Shown one piece after another: positions 37,008-46,559 of a stretch of 64,000 nt of DNA. Location: positions 558,001-622,000 of the forward strand of contig NZ_FRCS01000003.1 of the NCBI RefSeq assembly GCF_900143005.1. The letters are read 5' to 3'. Made by a program: the position numbers and the translations under genes. The notes below the pieces were generated by a model. It was given only the letters and a program-made list of their open reading frames with translations. It was not told the origin of the DNA and searched no databases. The first letter of the stretch is position 1, and each line of letters starts with the position of its first letter. The DNA comes from Cryptosporangium aurantiacum. Its GTDB lineage: Bacteria; Actinomycetota; Actinomycetes; Mycobacteriales; Cryptosporangiaceae.

Positions 37008-38236
37008 TGGCGTGCCCGGCCGGCGGTTGGAACGTCACGTGCGAAGTCACCGGTCAACTCGCCACCCAAGCCGGCGACAGCGTCCTCGGCGTTCTGTCGC
37101 AGGCGATCACCAGCGCGATCGCGTGGCTGGCGACGTGGACCGCCGCCTGGTGGTTGGCTGTGCCGAGCTACACGTCGGACACCTCACTTCGGTTGCAGGG
37201 CTGGGTGGCTCCGATCACGGCGATGATCGCGGTCGGCGGCGTGATGTGGCAGGGCCTGCTGATGATGGTGTCCCGCCGCCCGGAGCCCGTACTTCAGGTG
37301 GTGCGCATCCTGTGGTCGACGGCCCTGTGGGGCGCGATCGGCGTAGCCGGCACACACCTCGTCCTGCGCGCAGGCGACGACTTCTCACTGTGGATCCTGA
37401 ACCAGGGACTCGGGCAGGTCACCGAGGACGGACTAACCGCCCGTCTGGCGGCGTTGCTGGTCCCCGCCCGGGCTGTACCGCCGGGCGTCATCGTCGTGGT
37501 CGGGGCCCTGGTTCTCATAGCCGGCTTCGTGCAGGCACTCCTGATGTTTCTCCGCGAGATCGGCTTGGTCGTCCTGGCCGGGCTGCTCCAACTCGCGGCG
37601 TCCGGCGCGGGTAGCCAGGCGACGAGCCAATGGCGGCCGAGGGTCGTCGCCTGGTGCGCTGCCCTGGCTGCCTACAAGCCAACGGCAGCAGTGATCTACA
37701 CGGTCGGCATCACCATGGCGAGCGATCCGGACGATCCGCGGTCGTTCTTCATGGGCGTCACCGTGCTGATCCTCGCCATCCTCGCCCTGCCTCTGCTGGT
37801 CCGCCTGTTCTCCTGGACGACCGGCTCGCTGCAGAGCGGCGGAGGACTGGCGCTGCTCGCCGGGGCGGGCGCGGGTGGCGTGCATGCCGCGGCGTCGTTG
37901 CGGGGTGCCGGTGGCCGCGACATGCACGACTACATCCGCTATCTGGAGACCAGCGTGGCCGCGTCCGAACCGCCGGGTGCGGCGCCACCCGCAGCGTCGA
38001 GCCCTCCGACGTTCCACGGCCCTGCTGCGGGTCGCGGTGCACCGGCCGCTTCCTCCCCGGCGGCCGGTGCATCAGCGGGCGGCGCGGCCGGCGCCACCGG
38101 CGGATCGGGCGCGGCGGGAGCGGGCGGCGCGGCCGCAGCCGCGGCGACCGTCGCGCAGAGCGGCATATCGGCCGCTCGGTCCGGTGCGCGACGCGCTGGA
38201 CGCGAAATGACCGACCCACCGACCAGCGGAGGGTGA
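37007..38236 (+). CDS. VirB6/TrbL-like polytopic membrane protein
   Basis: 409 residues with about six to seven membrane helices in residues 25-295 (for example VIVVVGALVLIAGFVQALLM), followed by a long Ala/Gly/Pro-rich tail ending in a basic patch. This is the layout of TrbL/VirB6 channel proteins. The start at 37007 shares bases with the previous stop (TGATG). It probably forms the membrane channel of the machine encoded by this operon. Confidence 0.82.
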   Translation: MACPAGGWNVTCEVTGQLATQAGDSVLGVLSQAITSAIAWLATWTAAWWLAVPSYTSDTSLRLQGWVAPITAMIAVGGVMWQGLLMMVSRRPEPVLQVVRILWSTALWGAIGVAGTHLVLRAGDDFSLWILNQGLGQVTEDGLTARLAALLVPARAVPPGVIVVVGALVLIAGFVQALLMFLREIGLVVLAGLLQLAASGAGSQATSQWRPRVVAWCAALAAYKPTAAVIYTVGITMASDPDDPRSFFMGVTVLILAILALPLLVRLFSWTTGSLQSGGGLALLAGAGAGGVHAAASLRGAGGRDMHDYIRYLETSVAASEPPGAAPPAASSPPTFHGPAAGRGAPAASSPAAGASAGGAAGATGGSGAAGAGGAAAAAATVAQSGISAARSGARRAGREMTDPPTSGG

Positions 38237-38243
38237 ACGCATC

Positions 38244-39731
38244 GTGGAAGAACACACCGACGAGGTCCGAACGTACGGCGGCTGGCGCCGGCGCCGGGGA
38301 ATGGGTCTTTGGGGCTTGGGACCGAGCCAGACCCTCGCGGTACTCACCCTGATACTCGCGATTCTCGGGGCCGGCTCGATATCGACGACCGCCATGGTCG
38401 CGACAGCGTGCGTCGCCTTGATCGTGATCGGTGTCGCGGTCACCCGGCGGGGTGGAGTTCCGTTGGCGTCCGCGCTAACGCAACGGTGGCGGTGGAGCTG
38501 GGGCCAGGCACGCGGATGGACATCGTTCCGGGCGGGTGTGACAGCGCATCATCGCCACGCCTGGTCGCTGCCCGGAGTCCTCGCGTCGACCGAACTCGTC
38601 ACCGTGGACGACGCCGACGGCACGCTCGGCTTGGTCCGGCATCAGCGCACCGGCACGTTGACCGCGACGCTGAAAGTAGCGGCCACCTCCACGTGGCTGG
38701 TCGATCGCGACCAAGCAGACACTTGGGTCGCACACTGGGGAGCCTGGCTGGCCGGCCTGGGCTACGTCCCGACCCTCCGCTGGATCGCGGTCACCGTGAC
38801 CACCGCCCCCGCTTCCGCGGCACGGCTACGGAACTCGCTGGCTGCCCAGCTCGCACCGAACGCGCCGACGGCCGCCCACCGCATCCTTCGACGCCTCGCG
38901 AGCGTCGTCCCAGCAACGACCGCCGACGTCCGGACAAACGTGTCGATCACGTTCGATCCGGCTCGCTCACCGACCAGGTCGCGCCGGCTCGACGACGCCG
39001 TCGACGAAGTACGCCACCGTCTGCCCGGGCTCGAAGACTCGCTTGCCGCCTGCGGCGTCACGGTGCTGGGCCGTGCGACTGGCGCAGACCTCACCGCGAC
39101 GGTGTTGACCGCCTTCGACCCGACGCTGCGCGACGACATCGACCGAATCATCGCCGCCGACGGCAGATTGCCGGACGAGACCCTCCTCGACTGGAGCTCG
39201 GCGGGTCCCGTTGCCGCTGACGAGGAGTACGGCCTCTACCGGCACGACGCGGCGATCAGCGTCTCCTGGGCCTGGCATGAAGCACCGCGCCAACAAGTGC
39301 ACGCCGAGGTGCTGGCTCGGCTACTGGCACCGGGACAACACCACAAACGGGTGACGTTGCTCTACCGGCCGCTTCCCGCGGCCGACGCTGCCAAGGCGGT
39401 CGAGCGGGAGGTCAACGCTGCGGTTTTCCGGGACACCCTGCGGGTCGCTCAGCGCCGTGACGAGAACGCCCGTGACCACGCCGATCGAGGTCAGGCGGTC
39501 CGCGCGGCCCGAGAGGAGGCCGCTGGCGCGGGGATGGGCCTGATCAGCCTGTTCGTCACCACGACGGTCCTGCACCCCGACGACGTCAGCCACGCGGTCG
39601 CCGACATCGAGACGCGGGCGGACGTCGCGAGGATCCGGCTGCGCCGCTTGTGGGGCAGCCAATCCGTCGGTTTCGCGACCACGTTGCCCTGCGGCATCTG
39701 CCCGCCGCAGCTGGTCACCTGGCCGGTCTGA
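38244..39731 (+). CDS. SCO6880-family conjugation-associated protein
   Basis: 495 residues with two N-terminal membrane helices (about 27-45 and 48-66) and a large cytoplasmic domain including the coiled Arg/Glu/Ala-rich REVNAAVFRDTLRVAQRRDEN. Its size, topology and position directly before a VirB4-like ATPase match the actinomycete SCO6880 family. It may replace the N-terminal domain of VirB4 plus VirB3: the ATPase that follows lacks one. GTG start; the next gene starts 14 bp after the stop. Confidence 0.8.
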   Translation: MEEHTDEVRTYGGWRRRRGMGLWGLGPSQTLAVLTLILAILGAGSISTTAMVATACVALIVIGVAVTRRGGVPLASALTQRWRWSWGQARGWTSFRAGVTAHHRHAWSLPGVLASTELVTVDDADGTLGLVRHQRTGTLTATLKVAATSTWLVDRDQADTWVAHWGAWLAGLGYVPTLRWIAVTVTTAPASAARLRNSLAAQLAPNAPTAAHRILRRLASVVPATTADVRTNVSITFDPARSPTRSRRLDDAVDEVRHRLPGLEDSLAACGVTVLGRATGADLTATVLTAFDPTLRDDIDRIIAADGRLPDETLLDWSSAGPVAADEEYGLYRHDAAISVSWAWHEAPRQQVHAEVLARLLAPGQHHKRVTLLYRPLPAADAAKAVEREVNAAVFRDTLRVAQRRDENARDHADRGQAVRAAREEAAGAGMGLISLFVTTTVLHPDDVSHAVADIETRADVARIRLRRLWGSQSVGFATTLPCGICPPQLVTWPV

Positions 39732-39745
39732 CCCGGGAGGAATCG

Positions 39746-41212
39746 TTGGCAACGCTCAAGAACCGCGCGTCGACCGCTCCCGTGAGGGGTTGGCGCGGCC
39801 CGGGCGCGGGGCGCGCCAGTACCGTCCCACCGACCATCGAGTACCAGGGCACGACGGTGCAAGTCTGCGGCCTGTTTCCGTTCGTTGCCGGATCAGGTGC
39901 GCCGATTCATGGCGTGCCGATCGGTCGACACCTCGTGTTCGGCGAACCCGTCGGCCTCGATCCGATGAGCTGGTTGGACGCCGGCCTGGTGACGAATCCC
40001 GGCATGTTCGTTCTCGGGCAGCCCGGTGTCGGCAAGAGCGCACTCGTGAAGCGGTTGGTCACCGGAAACGTCGCGTTCGGGCGGACCGCGCTGATCCTCG
40101 GTGACCTCAAGCCCGACTACGCACCGCTCGTCCGACACCTTGGCGGACAGGTCATTCCGGTGGCGCGAGGCAAGGCCCGAATCAATCCGCTGGACAGCGG
40201 TCCGCTTGCAGCCGTGCTTAGTCGGCTGAGCGGCGCGCGACTCGACCGCCTCCGGCTGGAGACTCGCAGTCGGCGCCTCGCTCTACTGCTCGCCCTGTGC
40301 GCTCTCGTCCGCCGGAGACCCGTGAGTAACGGCGAGGAAATTCTGCTCGGACGGGTCGTCGACCTGCTAGCCGAACGCCTCGATCGTGATCCCACAATTC
40401 CGGACGTCGTGGCCGTGCTGGCCCACGAGCCGGACGAGCTGCGGTCCGCGGCGAGGCTCGCCGCTGAAGGCGACTACCGAACCTCGGCAGCAGATCTCGT
40501 TCCGACCCTCGCACTGCTCTGCGACGGCGTATTGAAAGGGGTCTTCGACGGTCCGACAAGCACACCGATCGATCTTGCCGCACCCGCGGTGTCCGTCGAC
40601 ATCTCGGGCGCATCCGCGTCCGGAGACCAATTGATCGCCGCCGCGATGCTGTCGGTCTGGAGCTACGGATTCGCGGCCATCAACGCAGCCACCCTACTGG
40701 CCGAGGAAGGTCTCGCGCCTCGCCGTCAGTGGCTGGCCATCATGGATGAGCTCTGGAGGGCGCTGCGCGGTGCGCCGGGGCTGGTCGACCATGCCGACTC
40801 ATTGACTCGCCTCAACCGCCAGCTCGGCGTCGGCTCCGTGATGATCACTCACAGCCTCGACGACCTCGATGCGTTGCCGACGGAGGAGCGCGCTAAGGCG
40901 CGCGGCTTCGTCGAGCGCGCCGCGATCAAGGTTCTCGGCGCACTTCCTCGACGTGAGCTCGACCGAGTTGGCCAGGTGATCCGGCTGACCGCACCCGAGC
41001 GCAGCTTGGTCGCGTCCTGGGCGGCTCCTGAACTGATGCGCGCGGGATCCGTTCATCCGGGCCGAGGCAAGTATCTGATCAAGACCGGTGACGGTCCGGG
41101 CATCCCGGTCTCCATGGCATTGGTGGATGAGGAACCGCATCTCTATGACACGGACGCCGCGGTCCGGCGCCCGGGCAGGCCGGCGTTACCCAGCTCGACG
41201 GTGCGGTCATGA
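39746..41212 (+). CDS. VirB4-like secretion ATPase
   Basis: A 488-residue FtsK/VirB4-superfamily ATPase. Walker A is GQPGVGKS (about 91-98), Walker B is WLAIMDELW, with a sensor-like SVMITHSLDDL downstream. I chose the TTG start at 39746 because GGGAGGAA lies just before it and the previous gene ends 15 bp upstream; a GTG at 39782 is the alternative. The usual VirB4 N-terminal domain is short or missing, which fits the separate SCO6880-type protein before it. Its stop overlaps the VirD4-like start (ATGA). Confidence 0.88.
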   Translation: MATLKNRASTAPVRGWRGPGAGRASTVPPTIEYQGTTVQVCGLFPFVAGSGAPIHGVPIGRHLVFGEPVGLDPMSWLDAGLVTNPGMFVLGQPGVGKSALVKRLVTGNVAFGRTALILGDLKPDYAPLVRHLGGQVIPVARGKARINPLDSGPLAAVLSRLSGARLDRLRLETRSRRLALLLALCALVRRRPVSNGEEILLGRVVDLLAERLDRDPTIPDVVAVLAHEPDELRSAARLAAEGDYRTSAADLVPTLALLCDGVLKGVFDGPTSTPIDLAAPAVSVDISGASASGDQLIAAAMLSVWSYGFAAINAATLLAEEGLAPRRQWLAIMDELWRALRGAPGLVDHADSLTRLNRQLGVGSVMITHSLDDLDALPTEERAKARGFVERAAIKVLGALPRRELDRVGQVIRLTAPERSLVASWAAPELMRAGSVHPGRGKYLIKTGDGPGIPVSMALVDEEPHLYDTDAAVRRPGRPALPSSTVRS

Positions 41213-43125
41213 CGTTCGCTCCCCGTCCCGTCGTACCCCGTGGAACTGGCGCATTGGTGCCCCTCACGCCATTTCTGCTGGTCGGCGCGATATGGGGTGC
41301 CACCGCTGTGTGCTGGCTGGCGTGGGCTGCAGGCTGGATAGTCGCCACGGTGACGGGTCGCGCACATGGCCCGGCTTTCGGCGGTCCATTCGCAGGGGCG
41401 GTAGTGAACGGCGAGTGGAGCCTCGCCTACCCGGGGATTCCTCTCGCGGCGGTGGCCGGGGTCTTCGGTGCCTTGCTGATCTCGGTGACGGCCCCGGTCG
41501 TCATCTGCATCGCCTGGTGGAGCGGGCGACTCGGCCGAGCCGACGACGCCCTGCCCTCACTCGCGCGCCTCCACGACGTGGTGGGGCTTACGCCAGCGGC
41601 CGTTACCGCACGGGCGCGCCAACTGCGGCCCATGCTCTCCCGGCTCCCGCCGGAAGACATCGCTCCTGATGCAACCGGCCTGGCGCTCGGCAGCCTCCGG
41701 CGGTCACGGCTGCTCCTCGGGCCCGCGGACGGACCGGTCCTGCGAGCGTCCTGGGAGGACGGCGTCCTCGCGCTCATGGGCCCTCGTTCGGGGAAGACGA
41801 CGTCGTTGGCCGTGCCGATGTTGCTCGGGGCTCCGGGCGCCGCACTCGCTACCTCCAACCGCGCCGATCTGTGGGCCACCACCCACGCTGCACGCACCGA
41901 TCACGGCCGAGTCTGGGTTTTCGATCCGCAGGGCATCACACGCGGTGAACAGCGATGGTGGTGGGATCCACTCACCGCGCTCACCACGGTGGAAGATGCG
42001 GCGCGGCTGGCCGCGCATTTCGTACAACCGATCCGCGGCAGCCGAACCAGCGACTTTTGGCTCGCCGCGGCGGAAGATCTGCTGACCTCCTTATTCCTCG
42101 CTGCGGCTCGCGGTGGGTCGCTGCACGACGTCCAAATGTGGCTCGCCGACCCGAGCGACGAGGAGCCGGCGTCCTTGCTCCTACGCCAGGGATGGGCGCA
42201 GGCCGGACGCGCGCTCCGCGGTCGCCAGCAGGGCGCGATCGAGACCCGGGACGGCATCTGGGAGACGGCGCGCACCGCCGCACGATGCCTGCAAGATCCC
42301 GCGATCATGGCCTGGGTGACGCCTCAGAAATCGTCACCGCTTGCCCAGTTCCACCCGGCGGAGTTTCCGTTCAGCACCGACACGCTGTACCTGCTCAGCA
42401 AGGACGGCGCCGGATCCTGCGCGCCGATGGTCGCCGGACTGACCGACCAGGTGCTGCGCTGGGGAGTCCGGGCGGCCGAGGACTACGGCGGCCGGCTCGA
42501 CCCGCCGCTCGTCGCGGTCCTCGACGAGGCCGCGAACATCTGCCCGATCGCGGACCTCCCGCAGCTCTACTCCCACTACGGAGGCCGCGGGCTGAGCTTG
42601 ATCACGATCTTGCAGAACTATGCCCAGGGCAGCGGCGTCTGGGGCGATCGCGGTATGGCCACGCTGTGGGCTGCGGGCACGATCAAGTTGATCGGCGCCG
42701 GCATCGACGATCCGCGCTTCGCCACGGATGTCTCGACGCTCGTCGGCGAGCACGACGTCGCGACGTTGTCGCTGTCGCGGGATCCGCACGGCACGATGTC
42801 ACGGCAATTGTCTACCCGGCGGCAGCGCGTACTCGGCCCCGAACATGTCCGCCGCCTTACCCGAGGAACGGCATTGTTGCTCGCGGTCGGATGTCGGCCT
42901 GCGCTCGTCCGACTCCTCCCCTGGTATGAAGGCCCGCGCGCAGCGGACCTGACCGCCGCCACCGCTGCGTCAGTCCGCGCCATTGCCGGCTTCCGGGCAC
43001 ATGGCATCCGCTCCGCGGAGCCCGTCGCGCTCTGGCCGGAGAACACAGTCGACAGGGCCGAGCCAGCCGCCGTTGTGCCGGCGTTGCTCCGCCGATTTCG
43101 GCGATCAGGAAACCCACAGGCGTAA
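41209..43125 (+). CDS. VirD4/TraG-like coupling protein
   Basis: A 638-residue type IV coupling ATPase: two N-terminal membrane helices (about 20-48 and 78-104), Walker A GPRSGKTT (191-198), Walker B PLVAVLDEAANICPI, and the conserved RGLSLITILQNYAQ. Coupling proteins recruit DNA or protein substrates to the channel. ATGA overlaps link it to the VirB4-like gene, and its stop (43123-43125) overlaps the first base of the primase ATG. Confidence 0.92.
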   Translation: MTFAPRPVVPRGTGALVPLTPFLLVGAIWGATAVCWLAWAAGWIVATVTGRAHGPAFGGPFAGAVVNGEWSLAYPGIPLAAVAGVFGALLISVTAPVVICIAWWSGRLGRADDALPSLARLHDVVGLTPAAVTARARQLRPMLSRLPPEDIAPDATGLALGSLRRSRLLLGPADGPVLRASWEDGVLALMGPRSGKTTSLAVPMLLGAPGAALATSNRADLWATTHAARTDHGRVWVFDPQGITRGEQRWWWDPLTALTTVEDAARLAAHFVQPIRGSRTSDFWLAAAEDLLTSLFLAAARGGSLHDVQMWLADPSDEEPASLLLRQGWAQAGRALRGRQQGAIETRDGIWETARTAARCLQDPAIMAWVTPQKSSPLAQFHPAEFPFSTDTLYLLSKDGAGSCAPMVAGLTDQVLRWGVRAAEDYGGRLDPPLVAVLDEAANICPIADLPQLYSHYGGRGLSLITILQNYAQGSGVWGDRGMATLWAAGTIKLIGAGIDDPRFATDVSTLVGEHDVATLSLSRDPHGTMSRQLSTRRQRVLGPEHVRRLTRGTALLLAVGCRPALVRLLPWYEGPRAADLTAATAASVRAIAGFRAHGIRSAEPVALWPENTVDRAEPAAVVPALLRRFRRSGNPQA

Positions 43126-45596
43126 TGCCGACGACCACAAACGGGGATGACGGAGCTCGACTGATCGCCGCCCACGAGGCTGCGGCAGCGTTCTACGCAG
43201 ACTGCCTGCAGAGACTCCGCGCGCAGCAGGCACGCGACTACCTGGCGTCGCGGGGCATTTCAGCTGACGCCATGCGCTCCGAGCGATGGCGCATCGGGTA
43301 CGCCCCCAACAACTGGACCGCGCTGACAACACACCTGCGAGGCCAGGGCTTCCGCGACAACGAACTCATCGATGCCGGCCTTGCCCGGCGAGCGCGCACC
43401 GGCGGAGTCATCGATGTCTTCCGCGCCCGCGTGATGTTCCCCGTCCGCAGCCTCAGTGGGGGCACGGTCGGGTTTCTCGGGCGCAACGTCGGATCGCAAC
43501 TCCCCGACTCGACGCCGAAGTGGCTGAACACCGGAGCGACACGGATATACGACAAGAGCGCGTTGCTGTTCGGCTTGGCCGAACAGGGCAGGGTGCGATC
43601 ACACCCCGACGCCGTAGTGCTGGTGGAAGGACCGGCTGATGTAATCGCGATGGCCCAGCTATCCGCCGACGCGATCGGCCAATGGGTTGCCGTCGCTCCG
43701 TGCGGCACCGCGTTGACCGCTGCCCAGGTCGCCGCGTTGGGCACCGCTGTCGGGAAAGACACCCCACTAATCATGGCGTTCGACGGTGACGATGCCGGAC
43801 GACGCGCGGCGGCACGAGCTTACGGCCTGCTGCGAAGCTGGACCGGACCGGTCGACGCGATTCGTCTCCCGTCCGGCGAGGACCCTGCATCGTTGATCTC
43901 CGCTTGCGGCCCACCCCGTGCCAGCGAGTTACTCGCCGCGGCGCGCAGGCCGCTCCTCGAGCAGCTGCTTGACGAACGACTCGATCAGTTCCGCTTGGAC
44001 GAGATCGAGGGACGAACCATGGCGCTGTACGCGGCGGCAGCGCTCCTCCGGAACGTCGTCGATACGGTGCCGCGCGAGCGGGAGCGCCTCTCTCGGCCCA
44101 TCATCGACATCGCGGGGCGCCTCGGCTTCGATCCGGTGCTGGTCGTCGAGACGGTCTTCCCACCGGACAGACGCGCACCCCCGACCGACCCAGTAGGTAA
44201 CGCCGCCGCTAACAAGTCCGCTAACCCTCACGACCAGCCGGAGCCACCAGACCACGCGTCGGGTTGCTCAGAAGCCGGCTGCGACTGCAGCATCTGGAAC
44301 TGGCACGCCCGCCATGCGCAGCGGCCGGACGCCGTCCGGGCCGACGGGGTGCTTTATCGGATCGGCCACCGGGGATGGGAGACCCCAGACGTCGCCCGCG
44401 GCCACCATGGCGACCACTTCACGATCCGATTCGTCAACGGCAGAACCGTCGCCACCGTGGACCTGCACTCGATCGGCGCTGTACCCGAGCCATGGCGGTT
44501 CTGGTTATCCGACAATGCGCGGCTCACCCGGACGGCGGCCAGCCGGGCACGGCTCCACCACGGGCAGAGCCCCGGAGCAGCGGGCTTCCCCGACCCCACG
44601 CTGGTCGCGCACGACTACGCGCACCGGTCCCCCGCGACAGGTCCCTCGGTCAGCCGGGTGGAGCACGACGCAGTTACCGGCCACACCGCGTGGGTGATGG
44701 CTACCGCGACCAGCGACAGCCCGACGGCGCGGCGAGCCGCCAGGCTCGTTGCCAAGGTTGGTGTCCACGCCGCTCTCCTGGTCGGCGCCGAGCGCGCACT
44801 CGAACTCGCACGGCAGGCGCTGACCGCCGGTCGACTCGATGGCAGCGACGCGGCGCTCACCATCGTCACCGATTTCGACGAGTTCCCACCCGTGTCCGGA
44901 GAAGGGCGCTTCACTATCTCCTCCTGCGGCGACAACCGGGTGTACGGAACAATCCGCGGTCAGCCAACCGCGCTCATCACCCCGCCGACCGATGCGGGAG
45001 GTCAGCTTTACCTCGCCTCCCCCCGCGACAGCCTTGACGCGATCGCCGCGCGGTTCCTCGGCGATCCTTACCGAAGCGGGGAGCTCGTACCCGAGAGCGT
45101 GGGTGGGCAACGCATCTTCCGCCTGCCCGCCGGCGCCCGCGATCACGGCGTCCGTCCAGGAGCTCGTGGCATGCCGCCGTTGCCGCGTCGCGGTGGCGTG
45201 CGACCAGCCGCAGGCCTCCGCACCAGTCCGGGGCAGTCCACCCAGCTGACCGACGCTCCCGACCTCCTCCTCGTTCTGAATCGCGAGTTGGCAGTCTGGC
45301 CGGAGGCCCAAAAGCTCCTCGAGCGGGGCGCCGGAAGCGCCGGCTCGCTCGCACACGAGCTCATTGTGTCCGTCGGCGGTCCGCCAGCGGCGAACTACTT
45401 GAACGCGACGAACACCGCCAGCTGGCCGCAAGAGACAGCAGCCTTTGTCATCCGGCCAAGCAAGCCGCACGCGCCCACCGCAGAAGCACGCATCGCCCGC
45501 CTGGCCGAGCCCATGCTCGGCACCCCGCCCACCAGACCGCAAAGGTCCCGCGATCCCCGCGGGGCGGTGCCCCAGCACCGGCCACATCGCCGTTAA
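43125..45596 (+). CDS. DnaG-like primase with PP2C-like and LysM-like C-terminal parts
   Basis: 823 residues. The N-terminal about 340 form a DnaG-type core lacking the zinc finger: YLASRGISADAMRSERWRIGYAP, GRARIMFPV-like VMFPV, and Toprim motifs VVLVEGPADVI (about 165-175) and MAFDGDDAGRRA (217-228). After a Cys/His-containing linker (CSEAGCDCS) comes a stretch (about 508-625) with PP2C-like traits (TISSCGDNRVYGTIRG), then a segment 628-675 (DSLDAIAARFLGD ... RLPAGARDHGVRP) clearly similar to the LysM repeats of the 1090-residue protein. Primases occur in conjugative loci to prime the transferred strand; this fusion is unusual. Confidence 0.8.
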   Translation: MPTTTNGDDGARLIAAHEAAAAFYADCLQRLRAQQARDYLASRGISADAMRSERWRIGYAPNNWTALTTHLRGQGFRDNELIDAGLARRARTGGVIDVFRARVMFPVRSLSGGTVGFLGRNVGSQLPDSTPKWLNTGATRIYDKSALLFGLAEQGRVRSHPDAVVLVEGPADVIAMAQLSADAIGQWVAVAPCGTALTAAQVAALGTAVGKDTPLIMAFDGDDAGRRAAARAYGLLRSWTGPVDAIRLPSGEDPASLISACGPPRASELLAAARRPLLEQLLDERLDQFRLDEIEGRTMALYAAAALLRNVVDTVPRERERLSRPIIDIAGRLGFDPVLVVETVFPPDRRAPPTDPVGNAAANKSANPHDQPEPPDHASGCSEAGCDCSIWNWHARHAQRPDAVRADGVLYRIGHRGWETPDVARGHHGDHFTIRFVNGRTVATVDLHSIGAVPEPWRFWLSDNARLTRTAASRARLHHGQSPGAAGFPDPTLVAHDYAHRSPATGPSVSRVEHDAVTGHTAWVMATATSDSPTARRAARLVAKVGVHAALLVGAERALELARQALTAGRLDGSDAALTIVTDFDEFPPVSGEGRFTISSCGDNRVYGTIRGQPTALITPPTDAGGQLYLASPRDSLDAIAARFLGDPYRSGELVPESVGGQRIFRLPAGARDHGVRPGARGMPPLPRRGGVRPAAGLRTSPGQSTQLTDAPDLLLVLNRELAVWPEAQKLLERGAGSAGSLAHELIVSVGGPPAANYLNATNTASWPQETAAFVIRPSKPHAPTAEARIARLAEPMLGTPPTRPQRSRDPRGAVPQHRPHRR

Positions 45597-45699
45597 CCCC
45601 AGTTGAACCTTCCGATCGTCACTATCGTTTCGGTCAGTTTCGCGTCGGCCAAAACACCGAAATTGGCCGGAAGGACGGAACCGCACCGTTGTTCCGCCT
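45597..45699. other. right edge of the secretion cluster
   Basis: About 100 bp after the primase stop with no gene. It includes an imperfect repeat of CCGAAA/CCGATC words but no convincing attachment site. Confidence 0.3.
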
Positions 45700-46215
45700 C
45701 CTCCCCATGGAGAACCTCCCGTGTGACGAGTGGGACTTCGGCCGCGCCGACCGCCCGGATGGCGTCCCGGACCGGTTCGGGTGCCCCGCGTCACCGATGG
45801 AGAACCGGATGTCCACGTGCGGCTCGCGCAGGGCGCGGATCTGGCGAGGAACCCGTGGCTGGACCCTTCGAGTCTGATCGCAGCGGGATCGGGGTGCCGC
45901 GCCGGTGGTGGTCGGGGATCTGCGCGAGGGCCTGATCCAGGACGGTGGAGATCACCGCGGGTCTGCGCGTGCTGGGCCCCAGGTGATCTCGCGGGCCGCG
46001 GCCCGCGACGCATGCAGGGCGCCCAGCAGCCGAGCGTCCAATCGGGACAGCAACCGACAGGCAGTCGGGACCGAGGCCACCGGTCCGAACAGCCCGGACT
46101 GGTCGCGCAGCACGGTCAGATCGCTGATCGTTTCGCCGCCGTCGGCGAGCATCACCGCCAGATCCACCGCGATCCGGCCCGGGTCGTGGCCACCCTGCCG
46201 TTGCTACAACCGTGA
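45700..46215 (-). pseudogene. IS1380-family transposase remnant
   Basis: Reading the minus strand, HDPGRIAVDLAVMLADGG and DLTVLRDQSGLFGPVASVPT match the N-terminal part of IS1380 transposases. After 45952 the frame breaks: SDS then SSHGFLA and REPHVDIRFSIGDA pieces in different frames correspond to the later RADSAGATHxFL and VxFSVGFPVT segments. The part with the first catalytic Asp is deleted. It is a dead element at the right end of the conjugation-like cluster. Confidence 0.75.
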
Positions 46216-46559
46216 TCTGGGAGAGCACGCTGGCGAGCGTGCTGTCCGGGTGCGGTGGCTGAGCATCCGGCCGTTCGCGGTCTCGGTGGGCCGCGTCCAC
46301 CAACCTGGTGACCGGGACCGCGTCGTCGCTGTACGCGGTGCTCGCCACCATGGTGCTGGCAGTCGTAACGACGCTGTCCGCGATCGACCGACTGCGGTCG
46401 AACAGCGTCCATGGGGAGACCGGCCAGCGCGCCTTTCTGACGTCTCGGTTACCCTCACATCCGGGATTATCGGTACTTTTTCCTCAGGACCTCTTTAGGC
46501 TGCTGGTGACTGTGAGCGCCATTGGCGACGCTTACGGCAGCATCAGAGGAGTCGACAGG

